A stretch of DNA of 64,000 bases from Rhizophagus clarus (lineage: Eukaryota; Glomeromycota; Glomeromycetes; Glomerales; Glomeraceae), in contig BLAL01000357.1 of the NCBI GenBank assembly GCA_015698045.1, positions 496,001 to 560,000 on the forward strand, given 5' to 3'. The stretch's first letter is position 1. Each line of letters opens with the position of its first letter. The position numbers and the translations under genes were made by a program. Under the pieces are notes generated by a model, which saw only the letters and a program-made list of their open reading frames with translations, was not told the DNA's origin and did no database searches. Of this stretch, positions 34,497 through 46,010 are shown piece by piece.

Positions 34497-35931
34497 TGTG
34501 CACTTCCAGGAATTGGCCACGCTTGCGGTCATAGTAAATTCTATCTCAATCATGCATATAATTAATCATTTCATATTTTAAAAATTGCCCTTATTAATTT
34601 TGTATTTAGATCTGATTGCAATTAGCGGAGTTGCTGCTGCAATCGTGATAAAGGCTGTATTTGAAAAACATCAAATTTCCAGAAAAGTAAAATTGTTGAG
34701 TACCCTTACTAAAGGTTAGTATCTTGAATATATAAAACTTTTATTAATTGATTATTTTATTTTAATTTATAACTTTTTTATTTTAGAGGTGGAGTTGGTA
34801 GAATTATATTGATTAAAACAGGTGCTTATGATGATGTAGACGTTCCTTTAATGGTCCATCCCAGGTAAAGTTATTAATTAATTAGTTTTTTTCATAAAAA
34901 CAAAATTAATATCTGACCTGCTGCAACTTTATTTGCAAAGTCCTTTTGAAAGAAGTTTTCACAGTTATTAGCTATAGAAGCTTTTAACGTTGATATTTTG
35001 GAAGAAATGCGCATGCCGCGGGTATACTATGGGATGAAATTAACGCATTGGATGCTTTGATTTTAGCATATAATAATATTGGATTATTAAGACGACAAAT
35101 AAAGTCTACTAATGGTTGAAAGCGCCAAATTCTATATTGCTATTTGGCTTATCAGTTATAGATTAATCGATTTAATTTTATATTATGGCTAGTTATCCTG
35201 TATATACGCGGAATTTATCATTCGTTAAAAACGAAAATGCACTCAAATCACATGTTCATAATTGCTTTAAAGCAGCTGCTAGGACAACCGGATGTACAGA
35301 GAGGAAAATGGGACAGAAGAACCTAAAATCACTTCGAAGAGCAAATTTTTCGGTTAGTTTATTTATATAATTAAGCTATACTATGGTATAATTAAATAAA
35401 TTTTATTTCTTCCTCTCATTATATATTATTAAGTTGTAAAATCAAATGTTCCTTTGAGGGACATCTTTACAGTGTTCGGAAATGACCTGATCATTTGACC
35501 ATTCAAATGATTTAGCTAATCATTTGTCATTTGGTCATTTCAGTCATTTGATTTTGATTGGTTAATATTCTTATCATGTGATTCAATCAAAAAAAAAAAA
35601 AAAAAAAAAAAAAAATAAAGTAAAACATAATGCAGGCCAGAACTATAGTACCGGCCAACATTACATTCAAATGACTCAGGTCATTTGTCATTTGAGCAAT
35701 GAAATGACACGTCATTTGCCGAACACTGCATCTTTATACCTAGAATAGAACAAGAAAAAAAGACTCTAGGTTCAGCTGTCACTCACTGATCAGGGGAACG
35801 TGACTTATGTAGTTCCTGGTATTCATCCATTTTATGATATAAAACCACCTGAAGGACATGGAAATCATACGATTGGCCTCACGAATGCTGCTAAAACCGA
35901 ATCTACACACGAAGATACAATAATACTATAA
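34497..35931 (+). pseudogene. M20-family peptidase (PM20D2-like amidohydrolase), decayed
   Basis: Fragments in order match Xaa-Arg-dipeptidase-like M20 proteins: LPGIGHACGH, then an intron and NLIAISGVAAAIVIKAVFEKH (34497-34715); RIILIKTGAYDDV and VPLMVHP pieces (34790-34865); ALDALILAYNNIGLLRRQIK (35045-35105); ASYPVYTRNLSF and VHNCFKAAARTTGCTE (35188-35310); and GNVTYVVPGIHPFYDIKPP with GHGNHTIG and KTESTHEDT (35798-35928). The first ~60 residues of the family are absent: the homology starts just after the foldback-like element ends. Stops and frameshifts occur between pieces (for example after VKLLSTLTK and before the ALDAL segment), and a hAT-type MITE splits the last part. A dead host gene. 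It would have been a metal-dependent dipeptidase. Confidence 0.8.
35470..35728. mobile_element. hAT-type MITE in the M20 pseudogene
   Basis: Ends CAGTGTTCGG and CCGAACACTG, continuing inward with AAATGACCTGATCATTTGA and inverted TCATTTG motifs. The target duplication is perfect and 8 bases long: CATCTTTA at 35462-35469 and 35729-35736. Length is 259 bases, including a run of about 27 A near 35588. An 8-base duplication with CAGTG ends is the hAT signature. The element has no coding capacity. Confidence 0.9.
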
Positions 35932-36480
35932 GCGTAAAATTAATATGAAAAAGCAGGATGAAGATGATGATATTGGTCATCATATACCTATTTCTGAATA
36001 AAAATAAAATAATGTATGAGGCACTTCCACAATAGGAGTATCAGATATCGAAAGGAGTAAATAAATCTTTTAATCCAAGTTATGATGTAACACTTTTTTT
36101 GCATCTTCAACTAATTGTATTTGTTATTAAGAAATAGTTTCTTTTCACATATAAATCATTATAATATTTAAATAGTAATGTAAATGTTGGCGAAATGACC
36201 TATTGGTGAAATGTTTATCGGTGAAACGTAAATGATTGTCGGTAAAGTAATTTTCATGCGCCTCAATATATGATCAAATGAATAAAGTGTGACACATTTA
36301 AATTGTTAAACTTAAAGATCAGTCAAATGTAAGACACTGCTGAATAAGCATGAGTTACAAATTCTTTTTTAGGATGTATCTAATTCCACAGCATAAATTG
36401 CTATAAGTACAAGTTCTTTTCAGCCTTTTTAAATAAATTGACTTTCGTAGTAAAGATTTATATACTTGAAAGTATACACA

Positions 36481-38569
36481 ATGACTAACAATACTCAGTT
36501 TAAAGCTACTGATAATCCAAATGAATGGATTAATTGGATTGAAGAATCTATTGCAAAAAAACAAATTAAATATTATGACTACAAATATTTTAATAATATT
36601 CAAGAAATTGGTTTCGGAAGTTATGGAAAAGTCTATCGTGCAAACTGGAATAATTCTCATAATTATTTAGCGTTGAAATCTTTTAATATTATGGTTAAAG
36701 ATATTGTTAATGAAGTAATTATAACATACAAATATTTCTGTTTTTACAATATGCTAACGCTAAATATACATTATATTCTTAATTTAAAATTTTATTTATT
36801 TTTAGATTAAACTTCAACTTGAAGTGGGTTTTCATGAGAATTTTATTCAGTTTTATGGCATTTCAACAGGTATTATTAATAATTGAAACATAACTTTAAT
36901 AAGAGTGAAAATTTAAACGAATTTTTCTTTTTTAAAGAAATCCGTAGTGATAATTCAAAAAAGTATTTACTGGTGATGGAATATGCCGATAGTGGTACCC
37001 TTCGAAACTATTTAAGTGAACGCTTTGAATATCTCACTTGGAATGATAAGTTAAATTTGGCACTTCAGTTAGTTAATGCTATATCATGCTTGCATGATAA
37101 AGAAATAATTCATTATAATTTGGTAGGTATTTTACTGTACTTAAAATAAATAATTACATTAAATATATACTCATTCGACATAATTTATTTAATAATAGCA
37201 CACCAATAATATATTAGTCCATAAGAACAACATTAAATTAGCTGATTTAGGATCATCAAAAAGGATTGAAGAATTATCTAATTTTCAATCGAAATTATTT
37301 GGAATTATTACTTATATTGACCCACAAAATTTTGATATAATAAGAGATAGCAACAATCAAGTACAAATATATTCATTAAACAGAAAGTGCAATGTTTACA
37401 GTATTGGCATAATTTTATGGGAAATCTCCAGTGGACGACCACCATTTTGTAATGAACCATATGATTTAAATTTAACTGTGAAAATATCGCAAGGTCTTAG
37501 AGAGAAAACCATTCCTAACACACCTAAAGAGTTTGTAAAGATATATACTGGTAAATATAATATAACAATAATTTTTTTTACTTTAAATCATAATTAAAAT
37601 TATAAGTTTATTTTATATTTAGATTGCTGGAATAATGAGCCAGAAAATCGACCAACTATCAAACAAGTTATTGCAAGATTAAATACAATTATTTCAGATT
37701 CTCAAAAAAATGATTGTAATTCAGATATCCAATTATTAAATGAACAGTTACTTAAATCAAATAATGATCAAATTATTCAAAATTTTAGTAAAATTAATAT
37801 AGAAGAAATGGAACCTTTGATTTCAACAAATCTTATTATAAATGATTTTGAACCAGTGATTAATGAAATTGTTCTTCTTCTTGAAAATACAGAAGTAAGG
37901 ATGAGAAAATATAAAATTGTTAAATATCTTAATAATCACAATATAACTTCACGAGAAATTTATAATTGGTTATTAAGTAATCAAGATAATTCTAATTCTA
38001 TTTTTTTACTTGGAGTATTTAATCATTTTGGAATTGAAATTAATATCAATGAACAAAAGACATTTGAATTATATCAAAAAGCTGCAAAATTAGAAAATGT
38101 ACTTGGAATAATTAGTTTAGGATATTGTTATGAAAATGGAATTGGGACTAATATTGATGATTTAATGGCATTTGAAATATATCAAAAGGCAGCAAATTTA
38201 GGAAGTGCACGTGGAATTTATAATTTAGGAAATTGTTATCTTTATGGAACTGGGACTAATATTAATGAACAAAAAGCGTTTGAACTATTTCAAAACGCTA
38301 CGAATTTAAAAAGTGTACTTGGAATATGTAATTTAGCATGGTGCTATAAAAATGGAATTGGCACCAGTATTAATTATCAGGTTGCATTTGAATTATATCA
38401 AAAGGCTACAAATTTGGGAAATTATTTAGCTCAATATAATCTTGCTAATATGTATGAATGCGGAAAAGGAGTTAAAAAAGATATAAATCAAGCTATTTAT
38501 TGGTATAAAGAGTCTGCTAAACAAGGATTTCAAGATGCCCAAAATGAATTAAATAAATTAATAATTTAA
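36481..38569 (+). CDS. Protein kinase-Sel1 repeat fusion, predicted pseudokinase
   Basis: Five exons: 36481-36714, 36806-36869, 36938-37122, 37199-37550 and 37623-38569, with GT..AG introns and consistent phases, giving 593 residues. The kinase domain spans about 40-310: glycine loop IGFGSYGKVYRANW, beta-3 lysine in LALKSF, hinge LLVMEYADSGTLRNYL, and CNVYSIGIILWEISSGRPPF. The catalytic loop reads IIHYNLHTNNIL, so the HRD motif is HYN and the proton-accepting Asp is absent. The DFG position reads DLG. After a linker, residues about 390-590 hold five Sel1 repeats (for example LGYCYENGIGTNIDDLMAFE and LANMYECGKGVKKDI). Sel1 repeats mediate protein-protein binding. Kinase-Sel1 fusions are frequent in this genus. 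The likely role is a scaffold or signal adaptor rather than an active kinase. The frame is otherwise intact. Confidence 0.85.
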
Positions 38570-39364
38570 TAAGATTAAGTTATAAAGTAATAAGTTTTCA
38601 CTATGATCCATGTTTATTTCTCTGGTTAATTGAAATCATTATAATGAATATTACTTTAATTAATAAATCTTATTTAGTAGTATTGCCACACAAAAGTAAT
38701 AACTAAATAAATTTTAAAATAATTAACATTTCTAATTTTTATTTCTTGTCACTAATATTTGTTCAGCTTTAAATTACCTGTCACGAGGTATAAATCATAT
38801 GATTAAAATAAATAATTTTATTTAAGTTGTCATTTTAACGCCTATACAATTTTGTTGTAAAAAAAGCTATCCAAAATCATCAATATGTAAGGAAAATTAA
38901 ATTCAACGTTTTTATTGGAAATTGCAAAGAAATTAAATTAAAATTATGATACATAATGTCGAAAAAGTCACCAATCTCTAAGTCAACTCGTCTAAAACAA
39001 GTCAAAATTGTTAGTAATTTTAACCAACTGTAATGCAGGTCAAAATTATGATAGCTCTGGCCAGTGTTATTATCACGTGCACTCGAGTATCCTGGTCAAA
39101 AAATCGAGAGTTAATTACTTAATTCAAGTATTTTTGTTATGAATAAATTTTCTTGTGCGTTGTATTAATCATACGGTAAGCTATAGTAATTTAATTATTT
39201 ATATTAATTTATATTTTACATTCGTAGTTGTAATTATTGTCTTTTTAACGTTAGACGTTTTTTGTAAAAAAAAAAAAAAGACTTGGAACTTAGCTTATGA
39301 AAGGTTACTCATTATTCTCATATTATTTAATCAGTTAATAATATTTATGACCTTATGTACTGCC
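38570..39364. other. Intergenic region before the right arm
   Basis: No gene supported. A stretch near 38960-39110 contains several GTCAAAATT-type inverted motifs and CACGTG and may be a worn MITE, but its ends are not definable. Confidence 0.4.
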
Positions 39365-39791
39365 AAACAAGAAGTTAAAAGAGAGCGCTTTTCTAAACAG
39401 ATAGTTAAGAAAAACGACTAGTATGTTCCTAAACAAGAAGCTAAGAGAGAACGAGCTGTATATGTTTTAAACAAGAAGTTAAGAGAAACGCGTAATATGT
39501 ACTGTAAAAGTAAAAACTTGCAAGTAAAATTAAATGTAAGAAATAAGGAAAAAGTAATTCTTTATATATGAGAAATCGTACATGGGAAAATATTTAAGTG
39601 AGCCAATGTGATTGATTGATTTAGATTGATTGATTTATTGATTATAATCACAAGGACGCGACGCGTTTGTAGATTTTACATAACAATTCGACATATTATA
39701 ATATATTCTATATTAGTGATCTTTAAGCATTACATCACAATTTGCGATTGCGAATGGCAGTCAGTATTTTTTCATAGTTGTTTAATCTTCA

Positions 39792-40205
39792 ATGCGTGTA
39801 ATATTTTTTGGAAAATTCAATGTAGCAAATATTTTTAGCAGAACTGTCAATTCCGGTTTATCAGAATTTACGGTGTGTAACATCCTATGTACCTTTCGTA
39901 TAAAATTAACTAATGTTTACAAAGATGTGCAATTACATTCACCCATCTCACCTTTCAAATTTTTCCTTCGAATTCCAGGTCCTGGTACCATCCCTAAAAA
40001 AGAAAAACAGAAAGGAAAATCTACACGTTTAAAGACCCTGAAGAGCCGCCTAAGAGTAATAATAACGAAATTGTTATTAGACGTTTCGTTAAAAGTTAAA
40101 ATCAATTATTCTAAAAAGGGACGCCTTCCCTACCGAATTCTAAGATCAGATAGTTTAAAAAAAAGAGAACTGAAACGTCTGAAATCTGCGTCTAAAGGGC
40201 TTTAA
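39792..40205 (+). CDS. Arm ORF 3: basic hypothetical protein
   Basis: A 137-residue frame: MRVIFFGKFNVANIFSRT, then SGLSEFTVCNIL, a VQLHSPISPFKFF segment, GPGTI, and a very basic C-terminal half (KKEKQKGKSTRLKTLKSRLR, later LKKRELKRLKSASK). The C-terminal third is lysine/arginine-rich and would suit nucleic-acid binding or nuclear targeting, but that is guesswork. The left-arm copy is shortened. Downstream at 40380-40620 several T-rich tracts ending in TAG, followed by short less-biased stretches and GTATG, hint that the frame could be the first exon of a longer spliced gene. No family recognised. Confidence 0.4.
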   Translation: MRVIFFGKFNVANIFSRTVNSGLSEFTVCNILCTFRIKLTNVYKDVQLHSPISPFKFFLRIPGPGTIPKKEKQKGKSTRLKTLKSRLRVIITKLLLDVSLKVKINYSKKGRLPYRILRSDSLKKRELKRLKSASKGL

Positions 40206-41914
40206 AAAGCCGTGAGAAGGGAAAAGGTGAGAAGGAACAGGAGAGAAAGGACGAGAGGAGAAAAAACGCAATGGAGAACAAAGGTGAAAGTACAGTGTGT
40301 GGGAAAGGGAATAAAAAAAATTTTTTTCATTAAAGAGATCATCAGATCCGATTAATCAGATCTTATTTTCTTTTTGTTAGGGTTTCCTGGACGAAAATTA
40401 TGGTCAATTTTATAATTGATCGGAAAATAGTTTTTTTTTAAGAAATGTAATTTACATTTCTCTTTTTTCTTTTTAGTAGGTTTACCAAATAAAAATTACA
40501 GTCAGAGTCCCCGGACTTGGAATTAAGGTATGTTGATCAGTGAGAGATTTTTTCTGTTGTTCTCTTTAAGAAATACTAATGTTTCTATTTTTCTTTTTGT
40601 AGGACTAACTTCTTGCTCATATATATATATATATATAAGAAATAACGTAATGTTTTTTTTTTAAAAAAAAAAAGTTTTTTAATATAAAACAGTTAAAGTT
40701 ATATATACCGAAGATAGTGTAGCTATTATGACCCTTGATATCTATTTCGACCCTCATAATGCATTTCGTCTATCATAAATCATTAAACAGAAAATTTTTT
40801 TTTTTAAAAAATGCCACTGGGGAATGAAAGAATAAATCAAAAAAAAATATCTTTTATAAATAAAGCAAATTATAAATGAACAGTAAAAATCACATAATCA
40901 TGTGATAATGAAATGTATACATTACATGTTATATTAATTTTTCCCATATATATTCTGTATACATTAATTTTTTTAAAAAAGCATAGCGAAGGATTACTTC
41001 TTCTGAGTTGTTTGTTCGTCCTTTATTTCGATCTTGATTAGTCAAATTTGATATAGATTTATTTTTTTTTTCATTAGATAGTACTTTCGTTTCTAGATGT
41101 TTTTTAAAAAAACGCGTAAATTGGTAAATAGTGAAACTTGTTTTTACTAATGACTTGTTTTTACTAATGTAATTTCGAAGTTTGTCTTTTTACATTTATA
41201 CAATAAAGAATTTGCATTTACCAATAAAAAAGAAAAAAAAAATTTCAAAAAAATGAATTTGTATTAAACATACGAAACGTCAAACATATATAAATTACAA
41301 AATGTATCATTTTTACAGAATTTGGAAATTAAAATTTATCTATAAAATACTTCTAAAGGAGGCAGCCCTAACGTATGAGAATTAGATCTTTTTAACTTAA
41401 TTCATAATGTGTTCAAATTGTGTTGATAATTTTGGTAAAATTTTGTTAATTCTGGCCAAATTTTGTTGTTTGTAATGAATTTGTGTTGAATTTGTGTTCA
41501 ATACAAAAATAGGAAAATCAAACTAAATTATGTGATTATTATCATCATATAAAATTAATATTTGTGTAATGAAATTACCTGATTTCAAATTACAAGCTGA
41601 GTTAACAAATTTATTATCTGCCTGGTTTTTACTAACAAAATATAGATGACTCATACAAAGTAAATATTTGTGTGCCTGATTTTAAAATTACAAGTTGAGC
41701 CAATATGCAAATTCATTATTTGACTAATTTTTAATAACAAAAATATAAATGACTCATACAAAGTAAATACATGTAATAATAATTATTGTAAAATATTATG
41801 TAATTATCTAATTTCAAAATGCTATAAATATATGTATTTTTCTTTTATTTTTTTCTTTAAAATTTCTTTCACAAATATTATTTCTTTCACAAATATTTTT
41901 AAATTTTTCTCAAA

Positions 41915-42277
41915 ATGTCTTTTGATCTTTGTCCCAATTTTGTACGTTCACCTTTGACTGAAGTTCCTATTAACAAGTGTTTTTCTTATTCAATTAATAG
42001 TGATTCTCAAATTTTATTTCCTCTTTTAATTTCTCTCTTCTCTTTTATTTTTCTTTTTATTCTATTTTATTACTTTTCTCATTTAATTGAAATTTCTTTT
42101 AAAATTTTTTTGAAACTTGTTCCTATTATTTTGCTTAAATTTCTTCCTATTTTTTTACTTACTTCTTTTGATCTAACACTACATATTTATAATAGAGTAT
42201 ATTACTTCTTCATATATATTAACTTAATATTCATGGTTTATATCTCAAATCCCTATCCTTTTTTTGTACCCCAATAG
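41915..42277 (+). CDS. Arm ORF 2: small membrane protein, second copy
   Basis: A 120-residue intact frame, homologous to 10194-10553 on the opposite strand. It starts MSFDLCPNFVRSPLTEVPIN and has SINSDSQ where the left copy has SNNDSQ, then three hydrophobic segments with LPIFLLTSFDLTLHIYNRVY between the last two. A short untranslated leader with a tandem TTTCTTTCACAAATATT precedes the ATG. It ends VPQ at 42275, where the tandem array begins. Both copies being open supports a real small gene carried by the arm unit. The function is unknown. Confidence 0.45.
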   Translation: MSFDLCPNFVRSPLTEVPINKCFSYSINSDSQILFPLLISLFSFIFLFILFYYFSHLIEISFKIFLKLVPIILLKFLPIFLLTSFDLTLHIYNRVYYFFIYINLIFMVYISNPYPFFVPQ

Positions 42278-43025
42278 TTCAGTCATTAATCTTTAAATGA
42301 CAGTTCATCCCATGCGGTTTTTACCAATTTGGCTCTGAACTACTTTTTTTACTATTTCCTTATTGTTCCTTTGTACCACTCTTACCTTAATAACTTTATT
42401 TGGTACATTTCTATATTGATTATTTTTATTTTCTTGTTACTTTTCCCCCTTCTTTTCTTATAATTAATTATTTTTTCTACTCTTTTTTTCAATTTCATAA
42501 ACTTTAATTTTTTTTTATATTAATTTTTTATATACCCTTGTCTAAATTATCAATTCCTTACCCTTTATTAATATCCCAATAGTTTAATCATTAATCTTTA
42601 AATGACAGTTCATCCCATGCGGTTTTAACCAATTTGGCTCTGGACTACTTTTTTTATTATTTCCTTATTGTTCCTTTGTACCATTCTTACCTTAATAACT
42701 TTATTTGGTACATTTCTTCATTAATTATTTTTATTTTCTTATTGTTTTTCCCCCTTCTTTTCTTATAATACAATTTTTTTCTATTCTCTTTTTCACATTT
42801 CATAAATTTTAATTTTTTTTTTGTATTAATTTTTTTATATACCCATGTCTAATATCAATTCCTTACCCTTTGTTAATATCCCAATAGTTTAATCATTAAT
42901 CTTTAAATGATAGTTTATCCCATGCGGTTTTAACCAATTTGGCTCTGAACTACTATTTTTATCATTTCCTTATCATTCCTTTGTACCATTCTCACCTTAA
43001 TAACTTTATTTGGTACATTTAGTTT
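42270..43025. repeat. Tandem repeat, ~300-base unit, mirrored copy
   Basis: Units end with CCTTAATAACTTTATTTGGTACATTT at about 42404, 42710 and 43020, and contain CATCCCATGCGGTTTTAACC. They are the complement of the left array at 9449-10215, with the same number of copies, so the array predates the duplication of the arm. Confidence 0.8.
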
Positions 43026-43848
43026 CTTTATATTTTACTTTTTGTGCAAATATTTGGGTGGATTTGTTTGATGATCAACATGCGGTGGATTTGGTTTAAT
43101 GAAGATTTCATAATAATTTAACGGTCATGTTATTTGTCATATTTACCAATAATCAAAGTATGTACTCCCAAATTTTTCTAGTTATTTTTTATTGCTTAAA
43201 CATTTTTTTTTTTAATTACTATTTTTTTATTTAGATTTTAGACATTTATTCGAAAGATTAAATAATGTATACATTGAATACATTTTCTCTAACGCAATTC
43301 AACAATTTTGGGACTTGATCTCCGGTCATAAATCACTCCAAGAAATTTCCAAACTCAACAAAATCAAATATTTTATTTTCTATTAACTATAGAAAATATA
43401 AATCAAAGGACAAATTCCTATATTAAGGAATAATATTTATTAATATTCCTTGAATATCATCTGTGAAAAGCTACAGCAATGACTCATGACTCAAGAATAA
43501 AATTGCCCAAGATCACCATACTGCACCGGAGAACAAGAAAGATTTAAAATCATACACATTTATTCTCCTTCCTTGTGGATGAAGGATAAGAAACTTTGAA
43601 AAAAAAATAGACGTGATTTTAAATGAAAAATCACAAGAAAAAACTATACTATTAATTATCAGTCAATGGAAAAAATGACCGTTAAATGGAGGTGGGAAAA
43701 TGAAGTAATTCATAAACTTGAAATAGGTACTTTTGAAGTTTTTTTTAGATTGGTATTAAGTTTAAATTTATGGAAGAACATTTATTACATTTTAAAATTT
43801 AGAAAATACTATTCAAAAAATAAGAAATTTAGAAATTTAGAGAAATAA

Positions 43849-43883
<35 letters not shown>

Positions 43884-44132
43884 ATAAAAAATCATTTTAA
43901 AAAAAAATAAGTTTAGAAAAATAATCTTAGAAATTTAGAGAAATAATAGTTTTTTTTTTTAAAAAAAAAAGAAATTTATAAAAAATCATTTTAAAAAAAA
44001 AAAAATAAGAAGTTTAAAAAAAATAATCTAATTAATTTATATTTATATATTTTTAAATTATCAAAAACAATAATGTAATTTAACAATCAAGATCTCATAA
44101 ATTTAAATATTAATAGAATAAAAAGTCGTTCA

Positions 44133-44175
<43 letters not shown>

Positions 44176-45103
44176 GATGTCAATAAGATTTAATTAAGTA
44201 TTTAGCGATCGATTTTTTCATTTGATTGCAGATTTGTAAAAAAATATGAAAAAGTGAAAGTCATCATTTATCCATCGCTATTTTATTATCACCCGAATAG
44301 TCAAAATATTCTGCGAAATACATAAGTTAAAGTAAAATATCGTGTAGAAAAAAAATTAATTTAATTTAAAATGGTCGAACTGAATAAATTCCAAACATAG
44401 ACTAAATCATGGTTTTCATAGCCACAATTTATTTAGCGAACAGAAGAAATGGTTATTATCAAATGGATGAAAAAAAATCTTTTAATTTGTTTGATGCAAT
44501 GAAAGTTTGACTCAGCAACTTACATAAAGCTAAAAAAATTTTATTATTGAAGTACGGTCAACTTTTTTCAAAACTTACAAAAATTACTACATGGATAGAT
44601 GCATAATATGAAGATTGTGATGGCGCATCATCATCTTTATTATTAAACCTCTTTCTGTTCTATCCTCAACATTTTGTTTAATGTAAATAAAAACAATTTT
44701 CATATTAATAGACGGTTTTTTTCTAGCAGTCTTATTACAGATATTAAATTTTCTATGTACTTATGTATCATTTTTTGGTATTTATATTATTTTATTGTAA
44801 ACGTCAATAAAGCAACATTCACTGATATGCTGCTACTATTGTTAGCAAAGAAAGAATTATTATTATTTTGCTTTAACAATTTTATAAAATTTAGATTTTA
44901 TAAAGAATATCATCTTTAAGTTTAAAAAATGCACGAGATAAATATAAAATATAAAATTGAAAAATGATAAATACTAACCAACGTATAAAGTTAATTATTT
45001 CGACGGGTTGATTATTTTGACGGATTGACAATTTTTTTTATTGAGAATTTATACCCACACAGCTACTCCTAATACTCTTCATCTATTAAATTTTTCACAA
45101 AAT

Positions 45104-45379
45104 TTAAGTATAAAAGAACGGTGAGATGTTATAATAGGGTGGTATTGGTGGATTATACGAATTTTCGCCCCAGGTTTCCATTGGATCCGACGTAGAATTA
45201 GCTCGGATTCCATGTAACGACGGCAGATGACATGGGTCCGGATGATTACAAATCAGATTTTGATCAATCGGACTCTCACTCTGTAAGTAGGGGGCGAAAT
45301 ATGTATAACCGGATTGGTGATGATAATTATGATGAATAAGAGAAATACACAGGGCATAATATTGGAGATTAAAGTCCAA
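45104..45379 (-). CDS. Small ORF of doubtful status
   Basis: A 91-residue frame in a patch that is distinctly richer in G and C than its surroundings (45120-45320). It has a proline- and tyrosine-rich C-terminus (NPPIPPYYN). The same DNA read on the plus strand offers an acidic open stretch (MGPDDYKSDFDQSDSHSV, ending DDNYDE) that also looks coding. One of the two may be a real exon. Neither matches a family I know. Confidence 0.2.
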   Translation of the reverse strand: MDFNLQYYALCISLIHHNYHHQSGYTYFAPYLQSESPIDQNLICNHPDPCHLPSLHGIRANSTSDPMETWGENSYNPPIPPYYNISPFFYT

Positions 45380-45769
45380 TTAACATATAATTATGCAGGC
45401 TTGCATATTATATTTTAAAATAATTATTTTATGAAAAATCCTTACATACAACACATAGTGAATTTTTTTTGCCATCTGACCCTTATATATATAATTATGT
45501 TCAAAAAAAAACACATGGTAGGTAAATGTTCACAGAAAATGTATGGAAAATATACGGAATGCACGGAAAAACACATTCCTACTATCGTAAATTTTCAGCT
45601 ACAATATTTCAATTTTCACCCATTTCGAAAACAGAAAGAACGTTATGCTTATTCATCATTTTGCGTTTTATCAAAGTATTCTTAAGAAAATACACCATAC
45701 AATTTCGATGCTAACTGTAGGCTCGATTAAAGATATTAAATACCGTTCAATATTTAAAAAAAGAATTAT

Positions 45770-46010
45770 ACTAGGAAACGAGACCCTACGGAACCTGTTG
45801 TAAGTCTGGAGTTGGTTCCTGCTACTGATAAGCCTTCTAATGGACCTTTCCATACTGATCACCACCAGAAATATACTTTGTCTGTTGTTTCCTTCAATGC
45901 AGATAACTCCATTTTGCAACACACGTTGGAAACTCTTCGCTTGCGATATTTTTGGACTAGGTACCAAAATAAAGGTTTTTCACAGAAAATTATCGATTTA
46001 CTCTAAAAAG
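45770..46010 (+). mobile_element. Fossil fragment of a DIRS-like (tyrosine-recombinase) retroelement
   Basis: About 75 codons read protein-like sequence including VPATDKPSNGPFHTDHHQ and LRLRYFWTRYQNKGFSQKII. This resembles the junction between the RNase H end and the recombinase start in DIRS-type elements. Only this fragment is present. No other parts or end repeats were found. The element is broken and looks old. The family call is from memory of the family and is moderate. Confidence 0.45.

Larger units (their letters stand above)
39365..44939. repeat. Right arm of the large inverted duplication, first part
   Basis: Reverse complement of 7571-13290. The inner end is near 39365 (complement of AGAAAAGCGC...) and the match runs to the GCACGAGATA at 44940, where it stops abruptly. 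In the left arm the matching sequence continues directly into DNA that here lies at 53700. It contains the mirrored arm ORFs (39792-40205, 41915-42277, and a broken ORF 1 at about 43030-43430), the 300-base tandem array, and simple repeats, including a T run of about 43 bases at 44131-44173. Confidence 0.85.

Noticed and set aside
36185-36245. Repeated GGTGAAATG/GGTGAAACG motifs as a regulatory array
   Set aside because: Only three or four imperfect copies near a promoter. This could be chance in AT-rich DNA.
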